A program made the translations under genes and the position numbers. This document shows, piece after piece, positions 51,938-60,353 of a stretch of DNA of 64,000 bases. Where the stretch lies: positions 2,728,001-2,792,000 of the forward strand of contig CAVVHH010000002.1 of NCBI GenBank assembly GCA_963748005.1. Reading direction: 5' to 3'. This DNA is from CAILZL01 sp963748005. GTDB lineage: Bacteria; Pseudomonadota; Gammaproteobacteria; Steroidobacterales; Steroidobacteraceae. The notes beneath the pieces are model-generated. The model did no database searches. It saw only the letters and a program-made list of their open reading frames with translations, and had not been told where the DNA came from. How positions within the stretch are numbered: the stretch's first letter is position 1; each line of letters begins with the position of its first letter.

Positions 51938-52126
51938 CCTATGGCCGGTCTCCGGGCTTACGAGTAGCAGGAGTGACTGCTGGCCGTTTCGTCTTCCCAC
52001 ATCCGCAGATGCAGTGACTGGCCTTCCGTTTCTCACAAAAGAGGGGAAAGGCCGTGAAGCGGCTTGACTCGATTACCGTTGCGGGGGCAGCGCCGGAATT
52101 GTCATACACCGACCCTCTGAAATTGA
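51938..52126 (-). promoter_or_regulatory. Cobalamin (AdoCbl) riboswitch upstream of btuB
   Basis: Read on the minus strand, the conserved elements appear in order: GAGGGTCGGTG, the core CGCTGCCCCCGCAACGGTAA, CCAGTCACTG, TGGGAAG and the B12 box AGCCCGGAGACCGGCC (ending near 51943). A hairpin GAATGCTG/CAGCATTC follows at 51914-51934. No T-run follows, so control is probably translational. CTCCCC at 51844-51849 is complementary to the btuB ribosome-binding site GGGGAG at 51801-51806. Binding of adenosylcobalamin would shut off btuB-btuM-pduO. Confidence 0.95.
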
Positions 52127-52284
52127 GGGCAGTATGGGACGCACCGGCTTCCCGTTCTCGCCCAGGACATTCGTCCGGGCGATCACCAGAAGGTGCGCGC
52201 ACGTTAGGGATGTGTGTGTGCAGTGTCAAGACGCGCTTGCCTTGGGCTATGCTGCGTACCCCGATTGTCGACTGGATTGCACCG

Positions 52285-53079
52285 ATGCCTTCGCCCTTCC
52301 CCGTGTCGCCCTTTCTTGGGGCCGCCATTGACGCTGCCAACGCTGCCGCCGCGGTCATTCGCCGCTACTACCAGCAGAACATCGCCATCACCATCAAGTC
52401 TGACAAGTCGCCGGTGACCCGGGCCGATGTGGAAACAGAGCAGGTGATCCGCCAGCTGCTCAGCGAACGTTTTCCCGAGCATGGTTTTTATGGGGAGGAG
52501 ACCGGCAGCCAGGGCATGGACAAGGAATACCTGTGGCTGGTCGATCCCATCGACGGTACCAAGGCCTTCGTGCGCGAGTATCCGATGTTCTCCACGCAGA
52601 TTGCGCTGATGCATCGCGGCAAGTTGATCGTCGGTGTGTCATCGGCGCCGGTCTACGGTGAACTGGCCTATGGCGAGTTCAATGCCGATGGCAGCAGCGC
52701 CGGCGCGTGGCTCAATGACAAGCCCATCAGGGTGAGCGACATAGACAGCATCGAAGGCTGCGCGATTTCCGGCGGCAACCTGAAGACGCTGGCGTTGAGC
52801 AAGCAATGGTACAACTATGGTCAATTGATTGCCCGCGCACATCGCATTCGCGGCTATGGTGATTTCCTTCACTACCACCTGCTGGCGGCCGGCAAGATCG
52901 ATGTGGTGATCGAGTCCGACGTGAACATTCTCGATATCGCCGCGCTGTCTGTGATTGTTGAAGCCGCTGGTGGCCGCTTCACGCAGCTGGACGGCAAGCC
53001 GGTGGGGCTGGAGACCACTACCGTGCTGGCGAGCAACGGCAGGCTGCACGCTGCCGTGCGCGCCGCACTGCCATATTGA
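52285..53079 (+). CDS. Inositol monophosphatase-family phosphatase (CysQ/HisN-like)
   Basis: This protein of about 264 residues has the metal-dependent phosphatase motifs of the family: the Glu in FYGEETG, WLVDPIDGTKAFVR (the DPxDGT signature) and a late DIAALSVIVEAAGGRF. Likely substrates are histidinol phosphate, 3'-phosphoadenosine 5'-phosphate or inositol phosphates. The FVREYPMFSTQIALM region favours the histidinol-phosphatase/CysQ side. The start is uncertain; ATG 52285 is preferred, 52249 is possible. It is divergent from btuB, and its promoter overlaps the riboswitch region. Confidence 0.8.
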   Translation: MPSPFPVSPFLGAAIDAANAAAAVIRRYYQQNIAITIKSDKSPVTRADVETEQVIRQLLSERFPEHGFYGEETGSQGMDKEYLWLVDPIDGTKAFVREYPMFSTQIALMHRGKLIVGVSSAPVYGELAYGEFNADGSSAGAWLNDKPIRVSDIDSIEGCAISGGNLKTLALSKQWYNYGQLIARAHRIRGYGDFLHYHLLAAGKIDVVIESDVNILDIAALSVIVEAAGGRFTQLDGKPVGLETTTVLASNGRLHAAVRAALPY

Positions 53080-53319
53080 AGCTCCGTCCTCCCCTCAGAA
53101 GTGCGCGGGCGGCCGAAGAGCACAGATTGCCCAGCTCGCCGTTTTGTCCCGAGACTTGGCATCCCGCAAGCCTGAGGCCGGCGGCTGCACCAGCATGTGG
53201 CGGGCGTAGTTGCAGTCCGGTGAGCCCAGGTAAGGGCATTGTTCGATAGCCATTGGCGGGACTAGTATTCGGTCCCAGTCACGGCCTCGACATCACTTCA
53301 GCTGGAAGGAGTTTCAATA

Positions 53320-54258
53320 ATGTGCGAACAAAAAGTGCAACGCATTCTGGCCACCGCCATCTGGACCGCTGCTCTCGGTATCAGTGGTACGACACAGGCT
53401 GCCGACAAGAATGAACCCGCCATCCCGACCTGCGACAAGAAGTATGGCGCGCTGTCGGTGATTGAACCGGAAAACACAACGAACTACTGGTGGCGTGAGC
53501 TGCAGCTGGAATCGCCAGTGGCGCTGATCAAAGTGTTCGTGTCGGAATCCAAGTGCTTTACGCTGGTGGATCGCGGCAAAGGTCTCGATGCGGCGCAGAA
53601 CGAGCGCGCGCTGGCCAGCGGTGGTGAACTGCGCGGAGGGTCCAATGTCGGCAAAGGCCAGATGAAGGCTGCCGACTACGTGCTGGTGCCTGACCTGGTC
53701 AACCAGAATGCCAAGGCCGGTGGCAAGAATATTGGCGGTTTGCTGGGTGGCGTGCTGGGTGGCGTGGCCGGCAGTGTGGTGGGGGGTGTCAGTCTCAAGA
53801 GCAAGACCGCAGATGTGGTGCTGACACTGACCGATGTGCGATCCACTGAACAGATTTCGTTGCAGCAGGGTCATGCCAAGAAGACCGATGTCGGCTGGGG
53901 TGCGGGTGGCGGTGCATACTTCGGTGCGTTTGCCGCTGGCGGCGCCAGCAGTTATGCCAATACCGAAATTGGCCAGGTGGTGACCAAGGCCTACCTCGAT
54001 GCATACATCAAGATGGTTGAAGATGTGAAGAACATTGCACCGGATGCCAAGGCCAACAATGTGCAACAGTCGGTGACCATGGCCAAGCCCGGTGTGATGT
54101 ATGCGGACGCCAATAACAAGAGCCAGAAAGTGCGCGATCTGGATCCGGGCATCACGCTGTACCCCACCGGCGAAAAGAATGGCATCTGGTGGAAGGTGCA
54201 GGATGAACTGGGCAATGAGGGGTGGGTGACCTCGCCACTGTTCGGGCTGGCCAAGTAA
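53320..54258 (+). CDS. CsgG/HfaB-like exported protein with C-terminal SH3-like domain
   Basis: The 312-residue protein has a signal peptide (ending TTQA). An N-terminal region with ALIKVFVSESKCFTLVDRGK and KAADYVLVPDLVNQ resembles CsgG/HfaB-type proteins. A Gly-rich segment (IGGLLGGVLGGVAGSVVGG) interrupts it, then VVLTLTDVRSTEQISLQQGHA. The last 75 residues look like a bacterial SH3 domain (GVMYADANNKSQKVRDLDPG, WWKVQDELGNEGWVTS). AAGGAG precedes the ATG. It has no lipobox, unlike CsgG, so a secretion-pore role is doubtful. It stands alone. Confidence 0.72.
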   Translation: MCEQKVQRILATAIWTAALGISGTTQAADKNEPAIPTCDKKYGALSVIEPENTTNYWWRELQLESPVALIKVFVSESKCFTLVDRGKGLDAAQNERALASGGELRGGSNVGKGQMKAADYVLVPDLVNQNAKAGGKNIGGLLGGVLGGVAGSVVGGVSLKSKTADVVLTLTDVRSTEQISLQQGHAKKTDVGWGAGGGAYFGAFAAGGASSYANTEIGQVVTKAYLDAYIKMVEDVKNIAPDAKANNVQQSVTMAKPGVMYADANNKSQKVRDLDPGITLYPTGEKNGIWWKVQDELGNEGWVTSPLFGLAK

Positions 54259-54363
54259 TTTCTTGTTGCTTGAATCGGCGTTCGGCTGCGCAATGAACCC
54301 CGCACGCGACGAGTGTGCGGGGTCATTCGTTTTGGCGGTGCCAGCTGCAATGACGAAATCACC

Positions 54364-55149
54364 ATGAATGAGCCAGTTTCCGGTCAACAGGCTGCGTTGA
54401 TTACCGCCGCGTTGCGGCGCCGGACATTGCTGCTGGCGCTGGCGCATATACCGGCCGTGTTGCTGGCGTTGGCAGGAGCCTGGGCGCTGGCTTTGATCTG
54501 GTTGCTGGCACTGCATGCCATGTTGTTATGGGGCACGCTTTACCCGCAATCTGCGCTGTTGGGACCGGTGCTGCGCAGTGCGCCACTCAGCGGCCGCGCG
54601 GTGTGGTTGACGATCGACGATGGCCCGTCGCCCGACACCCTGGCCATCCTGCAGTTGTTGCAGGAGCACGACGCCAAGGCGACCTTCTTTCTGGTGGCAG
54701 AACGTGCTCGCCGCCAACCTGAGCTGGTGCGGGCCATCGTTGCTGCGGGCCATGAAGTTGGCAATCACAGCGCCACTCATCCGGCGGGTCGATTCTGGAG
54801 TCTTGCCCCGGCGCGCATGGTCGAGGAGATCACTGCCGCTCAGCGTGTTCTCACGGAATTATCAGGCCGACCGGTACGCTGGTTCCGGGCGGTGGTCGGG
54901 CACTCCAATCCCTTTGTCGAGCCGGTTTTGAAGGTGCTTGGATCGCATCGGGTTGCGTGGAGCGTTCGGGCTTTCGATGCCGTGGATGCCAATGTCGAGC
55001 GTGTCACCGGGCGATGGCTGCGAGGCATCCGGCCCGGCAGCATCGTGTTGCTGCACGAAGGCGCGTCGCACGGCCGGAATGTGGTAATGCTGGGGCGTTT
55101 GCTGCACGGCTTGCGTGAGCGCGATTACCGGGCGGTTTTGCCGCCGTAG
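54364..55149 (+). CDS. Membrane-anchored polysaccharide deacetylase (CE4/NodB domain)
   Basis: The 261-residue protein has two N-terminal transmembrane helices (about 19-37 and 38-56) and a NodB homology domain. Motifs are TIDDGPSPDT (motif 1), HSATHP (motif 2, zinc histidines) and a late GSIVLLHEG. It would remove N-acetyl or other acyl groups from a glycan or lipid-linked sugar on the periplasmic face. It lies next to the aryl-polyene-type genes and may belong to them. The ATG at 54364 is used. Confidence 0.85.
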   Translation: MNEPVSGQQAALITAALRRRTLLLALAHIPAVLLALAGAWALALIWLLALHAMLLWGTLYPQSALLGPVLRSAPLSGRAVWLTIDDGPSPDTLAILQLLQEHDAKATFFLVAERARRQPELVRAIVAAGHEVGNHSATHPAGRFWSLAPARMVEEITAAQRVLTELSGRPVRWFRAVVGHSNPFVEPVLKVLGSHRVAWSVRAFDAVDANVERVTGRWLRGIRPGSIVLLHEGASHGRNVVMLGRLLHGLRERDYRAVLPP

Positions 55150-55165
55150 CTGTTTATCGGATATT

Positions 55166-55241
55166 CATCGTAAGGGCCGTTCGCGAACGGCCCTTCTTAT
55201 GCAGGAATCCGGAAGGAGGCTCACGAGCCGCCCTTACGATG
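55166..55241. repeat. Inverted repeat of the GTAAGGGCGG family supplying a stop codon
   Basis: CATCGTAAGGGCCG (55166-55179) faces CGCCCTTACGATG at the right end (to 55241). The left half forms a perfect hairpin GGGCCGTTC / GAACGGCCC followed by TTCTTAT, a likely terminator for the deacetylase gene. The right terminus contains the TAA stop of the methyltransferase gene at 55234-55236. Confidence 0.78.
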
Positions 55242-55887
55242 GACGCGTCGCAGTAATCAGCCAGTTGTTGAACGGTGTGTTGCCCCACAGTGGCCGGTAG
55301 TGCGGCACCAGCCCGTGTGCGGCGAACATCCTGTTCAAATTGTCACGACTGGGATATTCCTTTGGGCTGCTGTTCATCCAGCGTACGGCGTGCCCCAGCA
55401 TATCGACCGCGACCGTCACCCTGCTGCGCCAGCTGCTATCGGCCATGCCAGTGCGGATCACCAGGCAGGCGTCATCTCCGACACCTGCACAGACACGCTG
55501 CAGAAGCTGGTACTGGGCTTCGGGCGGCAAATACTGCAGAACATCGAGAATTACTACACTGCCGCGATGGGACGGCAATTGACTGGCGAGGTTTGTGACA
55601 CTGAAGCTGACATCGCATAGCAGACTCGCGGCGCGTCGGGCGAGCTGCACCTTGCCGGAGTCGTTGTCCACGCCCAGGTACGGCATGGTCAGGTGCCGGG
55701 CGCGCAGGCAATGTGCCAGCAGTCCGATGCCGCAGCCCAGATCCAGCACCGGTGCCGATGTACCGGCCAGTGCAGCGCACACACCGTCATACAGCGGATC
55801 GGATGTCAGCTTCGAACGACTGTAGTAGTAGTGCCAACGACTGGGCAGATAGGTGCCGGCGATCTGACGGGCAAGGAGGGCATCCAT
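55234..55887 (-). CDS. SAM-dependent methyltransferase, class I
   Basis: The 217-residue protein has a Rossmann methyltransferase core: VLDLGCGIGLLAHCL (motif I), YLGVDNDSGKVQLARR (motif II) and VVILDVLQYLPPEAQ (motif IV). Such enzymes are common in aryl-polyene/xanthomonadin clusters, where a ring hydroxyl is methylated. The gene is divergent from the ketosynthase with a 157-bp shared promoter region. Its last codon and stop lie in a dispersed repeat, so the original C-terminus may differ. Confidence 0.82.
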   Translation of the reverse strand: MDALLARQIAGTYLPSRWHYYYSRSKLTSDPLYDGVCAALAGTSAPVLDLGCGIGLLAHCLRARHLTMPYLGVDNDSGKVQLARRAASLLCDVSFSVTNLASQLPSHRGSVVILDVLQYLPPEAQYQLLQRVCAGVGDDACLVIRTGMADSSWRSRVTVAVDMLGHAVRWMNSSPKEYPSRDNLNRMFAAHGLVPHYRPLWGNTPFNNWLITATRPS

Positions 55888-55904
55888 TAATCAAAATTCG
55901 CAGC

Positions 55905-56022
55905 GGGGACAATTCATGAATATTAGCGGTTCGGCATGGGCACTGGTGGCTTGCTTTTGCCCTCTGCATCGCGATCATAGGTGCACCTGCAAAACCACTA
56001 TAAGTTGAGCCAGATTGTCCCC
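55905..56022. promoter_or_regulatory. GGGGACAAT / ATTGTCCCC pair in the divergent promoter
   Basis: GGGGACAAT (55905-55913) and its perfect complement ATTGTCCCC (56014-56022) lie 100 bp apart in the space between the methyltransferase and ketosynthase genes. Each copy lies 18-30 bases from one of the two start codons. The symmetry suggests paired operator sites or a dispersed element; promoter boxes are not clear. Confidence 0.35.
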
Positions 56023-56044
56023 GAGTTTGCCGCCAGCACAGCCG

Positions 56045-57226
56045 ATGCCGCCACTGCGCATCATGGCATACACCGCAACTTGCGCTACCGGGCCGGGTAA
56101 GGCCGAGTTGTGGCGTGCGCTGCGTGAGCGGCGAAGCGGTTTGCGTCGCAATGATGTCGAGCACTGCGTGCTGCCCACCTGGATTGGTCGTGTCAGCGAC
56201 GTTGAGCAGGTACAGTTGCCGCAATCATTGCATGCATGGGACTGCCGCAATAATCGTCTGGCCTGGCTTGGGTTGAATCAGGATGATTTTCTGGCAAAGG
56301 CGCGAGCGCTGGTGGCGCGCCACGGCGCACGGCGTGTTGCTCTGGTGCTGGGCACATCCACTGCCAGCATGGCCTGCACCGAAGACGCCTATCGTCTGCG
56401 CGGTAGTGCCAGCGAATTTCCCGAAACACTCCGCAACCCGAACCTGCATTCCCCCAATTCGCTGGTCGGTTTCGTAGCTGCATGTCTGGGCATTGAAGGA
56501 CCGCAGCTGACCGTGGCCACTGCCTGTTCGTCGAGCGCGCGCGTGTTCGGCAGTGCCGCACGACTGCTGCAGGCCGGGTTTGCCGACGCCGCTATCGTGG
56601 GCGGTGTAGATAGTTTGTGCCTATCGGTGCTGTACGGATTCAATGCACTGGAGCTCATGTCCAGTGAACCCTGCCGGCCATTCGATCAAGCGCGCGCCGG
56701 ACTCAACATCGGCGAGGCTGCTGGTTTTGCCATTCTTGAGAAGGAAGGCCGAAGCGAGCTGCTGCTGGGGGGCTATGGCGAGACCAGTGATGCCTTCCAT
56801 ATGTCCAGTCCGCATCCGGAAGGGCTGGGTGCGCAACAGGCCATGCATATGGCGCTGCAGCGCGCGTCGCTGCAAGCACAACAGATCGACTACATCAATC
56901 TGCACGGCACCGCGACACGCATGAACGATGAAGTGGAAGCGCGCGTCATTACCCGTGTGTTCACCCGGCCGGTGCCCTGCAGTTCCAGCAAAGCGTGGAC
57001 CGGTCATACGCTCGGCGCGGCTGGCATTGTCGAAGCTGTGGTGTCCTTGCTGGCGCTGGAGAACGATGAAATCCCCGGCAGTCTGAACTGCGATCAACCT
57101 GAGTTGGCGTTTCAAGACTGGCTGCAACAGCAGAACGAGGCGCGCCCACTGCAGCATGTGATGAGCACTTCATTCGGTTTTGGCGGCAACAACTGCGCGC
57201 TGATTTTTTCGAAGGTTGAGCGCTGA
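56045..57226 (+). CDS. Beta-ketoacyl-ACP synthase (aryl-polyene type KS)
   Basis: This condensing enzyme of about 393 residues has an intact Cys-His-His triad: Cys161 (VATACSSSARV), His287 (INLHGTATRMNDE) and His321 (WTGHTLGAAG), plus Lys316. It extends a polyene chain with malonyl-ACP. It pairs with the chain-length factor gene, whose ATG shares one base with its stop. Several starts are possible (TTG 56015, ATG 56045, ATG 56063); 56045 is taken. Orientation and partners fit an aryl-polyene or xanthomonadin pathway. Confidence 0.88.
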   Translation: MPPLRIMAYTATCATGPGKAELWRALRERRSGLRRNDVEHCVLPTWIGRVSDVEQVQLPQSLHAWDCRNNRLAWLGLNQDDFLAKARALVARHGARRVALVLGTSTASMACTEDAYRLRGSASEFPETLRNPNLHSPNSLVGFVAACLGIEGPQLTVATACSSSARVFGSAARLLQAGFADAAIVGGVDSLCLSVLYGFNALELMSSEPCRPFDQARAGLNIGEAAGFAILEKEGRSELLLGGYGETSDAFHMSSPHPEGLGAQQAMHMALQRASLQAQQIDYINLHGTATRMNDEVEARVITRVFTRPVPCSSSKAWTGHTLGAAGIVEAVVSLLALENDEIPGSLNCDQPELAFQDWLQQQNEARPLQHVMSTSFGFGGNNCALIFSKVER

Positions 57227-58011
57227 TGCAGTTGTACATCGACGGTATCAGTGTATGGGCGCCGGGACTGGTCGATTGGTCGCAGGCGCGCGCCGTGTTG
57301 CGTGGCGAACAGCTCTATCAGCCAACCAGTGTGCCGCTACCGCTGCCGGACGTGCTGCATGCAGCAGAGCGACGGCGCGCGCCCGCGACGGTAAAGCTTG
57401 CCGTGCATGTGGCTCAGGCAGCGTGCAACATGGCCGACGCAAATCCGGCAGCGCTGACCAGTGTCTTTTCCTCATCGCTGGGCGATACCGAAATCAGCGA
57501 TTACATGTGTACCGAGCTTGCCCAGTCACAACCGTCGCTGTCGCCCACGCGCTTTCACAATTCGGTGCACAACGCAGCCAGCGGTTACTGGACCATCGCG
57601 GTGGGGTGCATGCATCCTGCCAATGCCATCAGTGCCGGCGAGCATTCCTTCGGCACTGGGTTACTGGAAGCCGTTACCTTGCTGAACAGCGATGCCGACC
57701 GTGTCCTGCTGGTGGCCTATGACATCACCGCGCCGCTCGCCATGCAGCCGCTGTGCCCGATCCCAAAGAGTTTTGCAGTGGCGCTGGTGTTGAGTTCCCA
57801 ATCCAGTGCTCGCAGTGTGGCGCAGCTGCGCACAGCGGGTAGTGCAGGTGTCGATACTGAATACATGCGGGGGCTGCCGCCGTTTGTGTCTGACTTGATG
57901 AACGCCAATCCGGCTGCACGCAGCCTGCCCCTGCTGCACGCGCTGGCAAATGACATCGCTGCGCAGTTGCCATTGGCCAATGTACTGTGGGAAGTAGCAG
58001 TGTGCCATTGA
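57226..58011 (+). CDS. Ketosynthase chain-length factor-like protein
   Basis: The 261-residue protein is related to the N-terminal half of ketosynthases. The catalytic cysteine region is replaced by FHNSVHNAASGYWTIAVG and the C-terminal catalytic histidines are missing. Such proteins (chain length factor, beta-ketoacyl synthase-like) form a heterodimer with the active KS and set polyene length. It overlaps the KS by one base, ensuring equimolar translation, and precedes the glycosyltransferase gene. Confidence 0.85.
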   Translation: MQLYIDGISVWAPGLVDWSQARAVLRGEQLYQPTSVPLPLPDVLHAAERRRAPATVKLAVHVAQAACNMADANPAALTSVFSSSLGDTEISDYMCTELAQSQPSLSPTRFHNSVHNAASGYWTIAVGCMHPANAISAGEHSFGTGLLEAVTLLNSDADRVLLVAYDITAPLAMQPLCPIPKSFAVALVLSSQSSARSVAQLRTAGSAGVDTEYMRGLPPFVSDLMNANPAARSLPLLHALANDIAAQLPLANVLWEVAVCH

Positions 58012-58013
58012 CG

Positions 58014-58754
58014 ATGTCGCAGCTGGCGGTAGTGATTCCGGCGCGCAACGAAGCGGCGTCGATTCGTGCCGTTGCTGAAACCTGTCTGAAATATGTAGCG
58101 CGGGTGATCGTGGTGGATGATGCTTCCACCGATGGCACCGCCGCAGCGCTACAGGGTGTGGCCGTGCAGCTGCTGCGCAGCGAGACCCAGCTGGGCAAGG
58201 GTGGTGCACTGCATCTGGGCTTTGTCGCCGCCCTTGAGGCGGGCGCCGAAGCGGTGATTACACTGGATGGCGATGATCAGCACGATCCCGCGGATATCCC
58301 GGCATTTGTTGCCGCAGCCAATCGTTATCCCCACCATCTCATCGTTGGTGCACGCCTGAAACAGCTGCAACGCGCGCCACGCAAACGATTGCTTGCCAAT
58401 CGCATTGCCGACTTCTGGATTTCCTGGGCGGCGGGTCAGGCCGTGCGCGATACGCAGTGTGGTCATCGTCTGTATCCGGCTGCATTGCTGCGTGCCCTGT
58501 CACTGCATCCGAAACTGGTTGAAGGGTTTGTGTTCGAAAGCGAAATCCTCATCGAGGCCGTGCGCAAGGGATTTCCCGCTGTCAGCGTACCCATCGAAGC
58601 GCGTTATCCGCCGCACGCCCGCGCCAGCCACTTTAAACCCACACGCGACATCTGGCGCATTACCAAGATGGTGTTCTGGAAGATCCTGCTGCATGGTTTG
58701 TATCTGCACGGCCTGGTGCGATCTCTGGTGCAGAAGCCGGTGGTAGTGGAATAG
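58014..58754 (+). CDS. Family 2 glycosyltransferase
   Basis: The 246-residue protein has a GT-A fold: VVIPARNEAASIRAVAETC at the start, VIVVDDASTDGTA and the metal-binding LDGDDQHDPADIPAF. It resembles dolichol-phosphate-mannose synthase-like GT2 enzymes, with a hydrophobic C-terminal segment near the membrane (FWKILLHGLYLHGLV). It starts three bases after the chain-length factor stop. In polyene clusters such enzymes may attach a sugar to the lipid product. Confidence 0.88.
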   Translation: MSQLAVVIPARNEAASIRAVAETCLKYVARVIVVDDASTDGTAAALQGVAVQLLRSETQLGKGGALHLGFVAALEAGAEAVITLDGDDQHDPADIPAFVAAANRYPHHLIVGARLKQLQRAPRKRLLANRIADFWISWAAGQAVRDTQCGHRLYPAALLRALSLHPKLVEGFVFESEILIEAVRKGFPAVSVPIEARYPPHARASHFKPTRDIWRITKMVFWKILLHGLYLHGLVRSLVQKPVVVE

Positions 58755-58899
58755 GACTGTCGGCCGTGCATAGCGCATGGACGCGCGCTTGATCCTTCCC
58801 GAACTACGGATACCTCCTGTCGGGTGCCTGGTACACAGTGGTGTCGAAGTTTCCCTCTGGACAAGGCCATTGCCAGCCGGCTACGCCTGCAGGATCACA

Positions 58900-60171
58900 G
58901 TGAAAATAACGATTTTTGGTTTGCTTGGCACCTGCATGTTTGCTGGCGGCTGCATGCTCATGGATGCACGGGACCAGCAGAAAGTCATTGATAATTTATG
59001 CGTTATGGAGGGCAGCGTGGCCTCGGCGTCGGCCACATTGCATCCCATGGTCGTGATTCTGGCGCGTTACGCCGACGCAAGCGGCGCAGCGCATGAGCCG
59101 CAAATTGTCGATCACTTCGTTCTGGAGCAGCCGGGGAAATGGACGTTCTTGGCGCCGCCAGGGCTGTATCGTGTCGCTGCGTTCGATGACAGCAACGCGG
59201 ATCTTGTTTATCAGCCCGGCGAGTCTTTCGCCGGCACACCTGCCGATCCCAAGCTCACTTGCGCGGTAGGCGGACGCCTGACGAATATCGCGCTGTCGAT
59301 TCCGCTCAGCTCACCGCGGCTTGATCAGGAGATAGACGTCAACAAGCTGCAAGTACGCAGTCTCGAAGCGCAAACGGAAAAAACATTAGGGCAGCTGACC
59401 GTCGTCGGCGAAATTGCCTCGCTGACAGATGACAGATTCAGTCTGGAACGCGCCGAGGATAGCCTGTGGAGGCCCTTCGATGCTGCGCAGGTCACGCAGC
59501 TTGGCATATATTTTATCGAGCCGTACGATGCCCGGAAAATTCCGGTGCTGTTCGTCCACGGCATCAGCGGTTCGCCCGCGAACTTCTCCTACCTGGTCGA
59601 ACATCTGGATCGAAGTAGGTTCCAGCCATGGATGTATTCCTATCCTTCCGGCGTGCATCTGAATAATGTTGCCAATCACCTGGCGCAAACTGTAGCGAAA
59701 CTGCGCGCCCATTATCATTTCGAACGCATGGCGCTGGTGGCGCACAGCATGGGCGGCCTGGTGGCGCGCGGTTATCTGTTGCGCGATGCGCGGCAGTGGG
59801 GTGCGAACAATACCCAGCTGTTCGTGAGCATGTCCACGCCGTACTCAGGCCACAAGGCCGCCGAGATGGGTGTGAAACATTCGCCGGTGGTGGTGCGGGT
59901 GTGGGAGGACATGGTGCCCGGCAGCGAATATTTGCAGAGCATTTTTGCGCAGCCACTGCCGGCAGGTGTCCAGCATCATCTGCTGTTTACTTTCAAAGGC
60001 AACAGCTTCGGCGAAGCCAATGACGGCGTGGTGACGGTGGTGAGTCAGATGAATTCGACTGCGCAACAACAAGCGCAGCGACTGTACGGTTTTGATGATA
60101 CGCATGATGGCATTCTTGAAAATGCAGAGGCGTCTGCGCTGCTCAACAGGTTGCTGGCGCAATACTATTGA
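58900..60171 (+). CDS. Lipase-like alpha/beta hydrolase lipoprotein
   Basis: The 423-residue protein starts at GTG (AGGA five bases before it) with a lipobox ending FAGGC. An N-terminal region of about 200 residues has no clear family (beta-rich, LEQPGKWTFLAPPGLYRVAAF). An alpha/beta-hydrolase domain follows with PVLFVHGISGSPANF (oxyanion loop) and the nucleophile elbow ALVAHSMGGLVARGY (Ser283). A late SFGEANDGVVTVVSQ fits the lipase (LipA/PlaA-like) family. It could hydrolyse lipids or polyene esters at the outer membrane. It sits between the two halves of the polyene cluster, possibly incidentally. Confidence 0.82.
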   Translation: MKITIFGLLGTCMFAGGCMLMDARDQQKVIDNLCVMEGSVASASATLHPMVVILARYADASGAAHEPQIVDHFVLEQPGKWTFLAPPGLYRVAAFDDSNADLVYQPGESFAGTPADPKLTCAVGGRLTNIALSIPLSSPRLDQEIDVNKLQVRSLEAQTEKTLGQLTVVGEIASLTDDRFSLERAEDSLWRPFDAAQVTQLGIYFIEPYDARKIPVLFVHGISGSPANFSYLVEHLDRSRFQPWMYSYPSGVHLNNVANHLAQTVAKLRAHYHFERMALVAHSMGGLVARGYLLRDARQWGANNTQLFVSMSTPYSGHKAAEMGVKHSPVVVRVWEDMVPGSEYLQSIFAQPLPAGVQHHLLFTFKGNSFGEANDGVVTVVSQMNSTAQQQAQRLYGFDDTHDGILENAEASALLNRLLAQYY

Positions 60172-60353
60172 GAAAAACTGACTATCTCCAAAGCGGCCCA
60201 ATGGGGTGGCGATGGTTGTAAGAGTCGTTTCCGATATTGTCATGGGTCGGCTATTGATGGCCGACCAATTGTCAGGCGCACTTTAAAAAAACACTCAGAG
60301 AGATTTCTGCAAGGGCTACTGCCAAATAAATCTCAGTCGGCGCACTGCCCGGT

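Noticed and set aside
51791..52036. Upstream extension of the btuB open frame
   Set aside because: The extension overlaps the cobalamin riboswitch; the true start at 51790 has a ribosome-binding site and begins a signal peptide.
52054..52284. Upstream extension of the inositol-monophosphatase-family gene
   Set aside because: It overlaps the riboswitch on the other strand and adds no family sequence.
53314..54516. Minus-strand 400-codon frame opposite the CsgG-like gene
   Set aside because: Gln/His-rich antisense translation; the plus-strand gene has a signal peptide and AAGGAG.
60245..60268. GGTCGGC / GCCGACC hairpin after the lipase gene as terminator
   Set aside because: The stem is short and no T-run follows; it is too weak to call.
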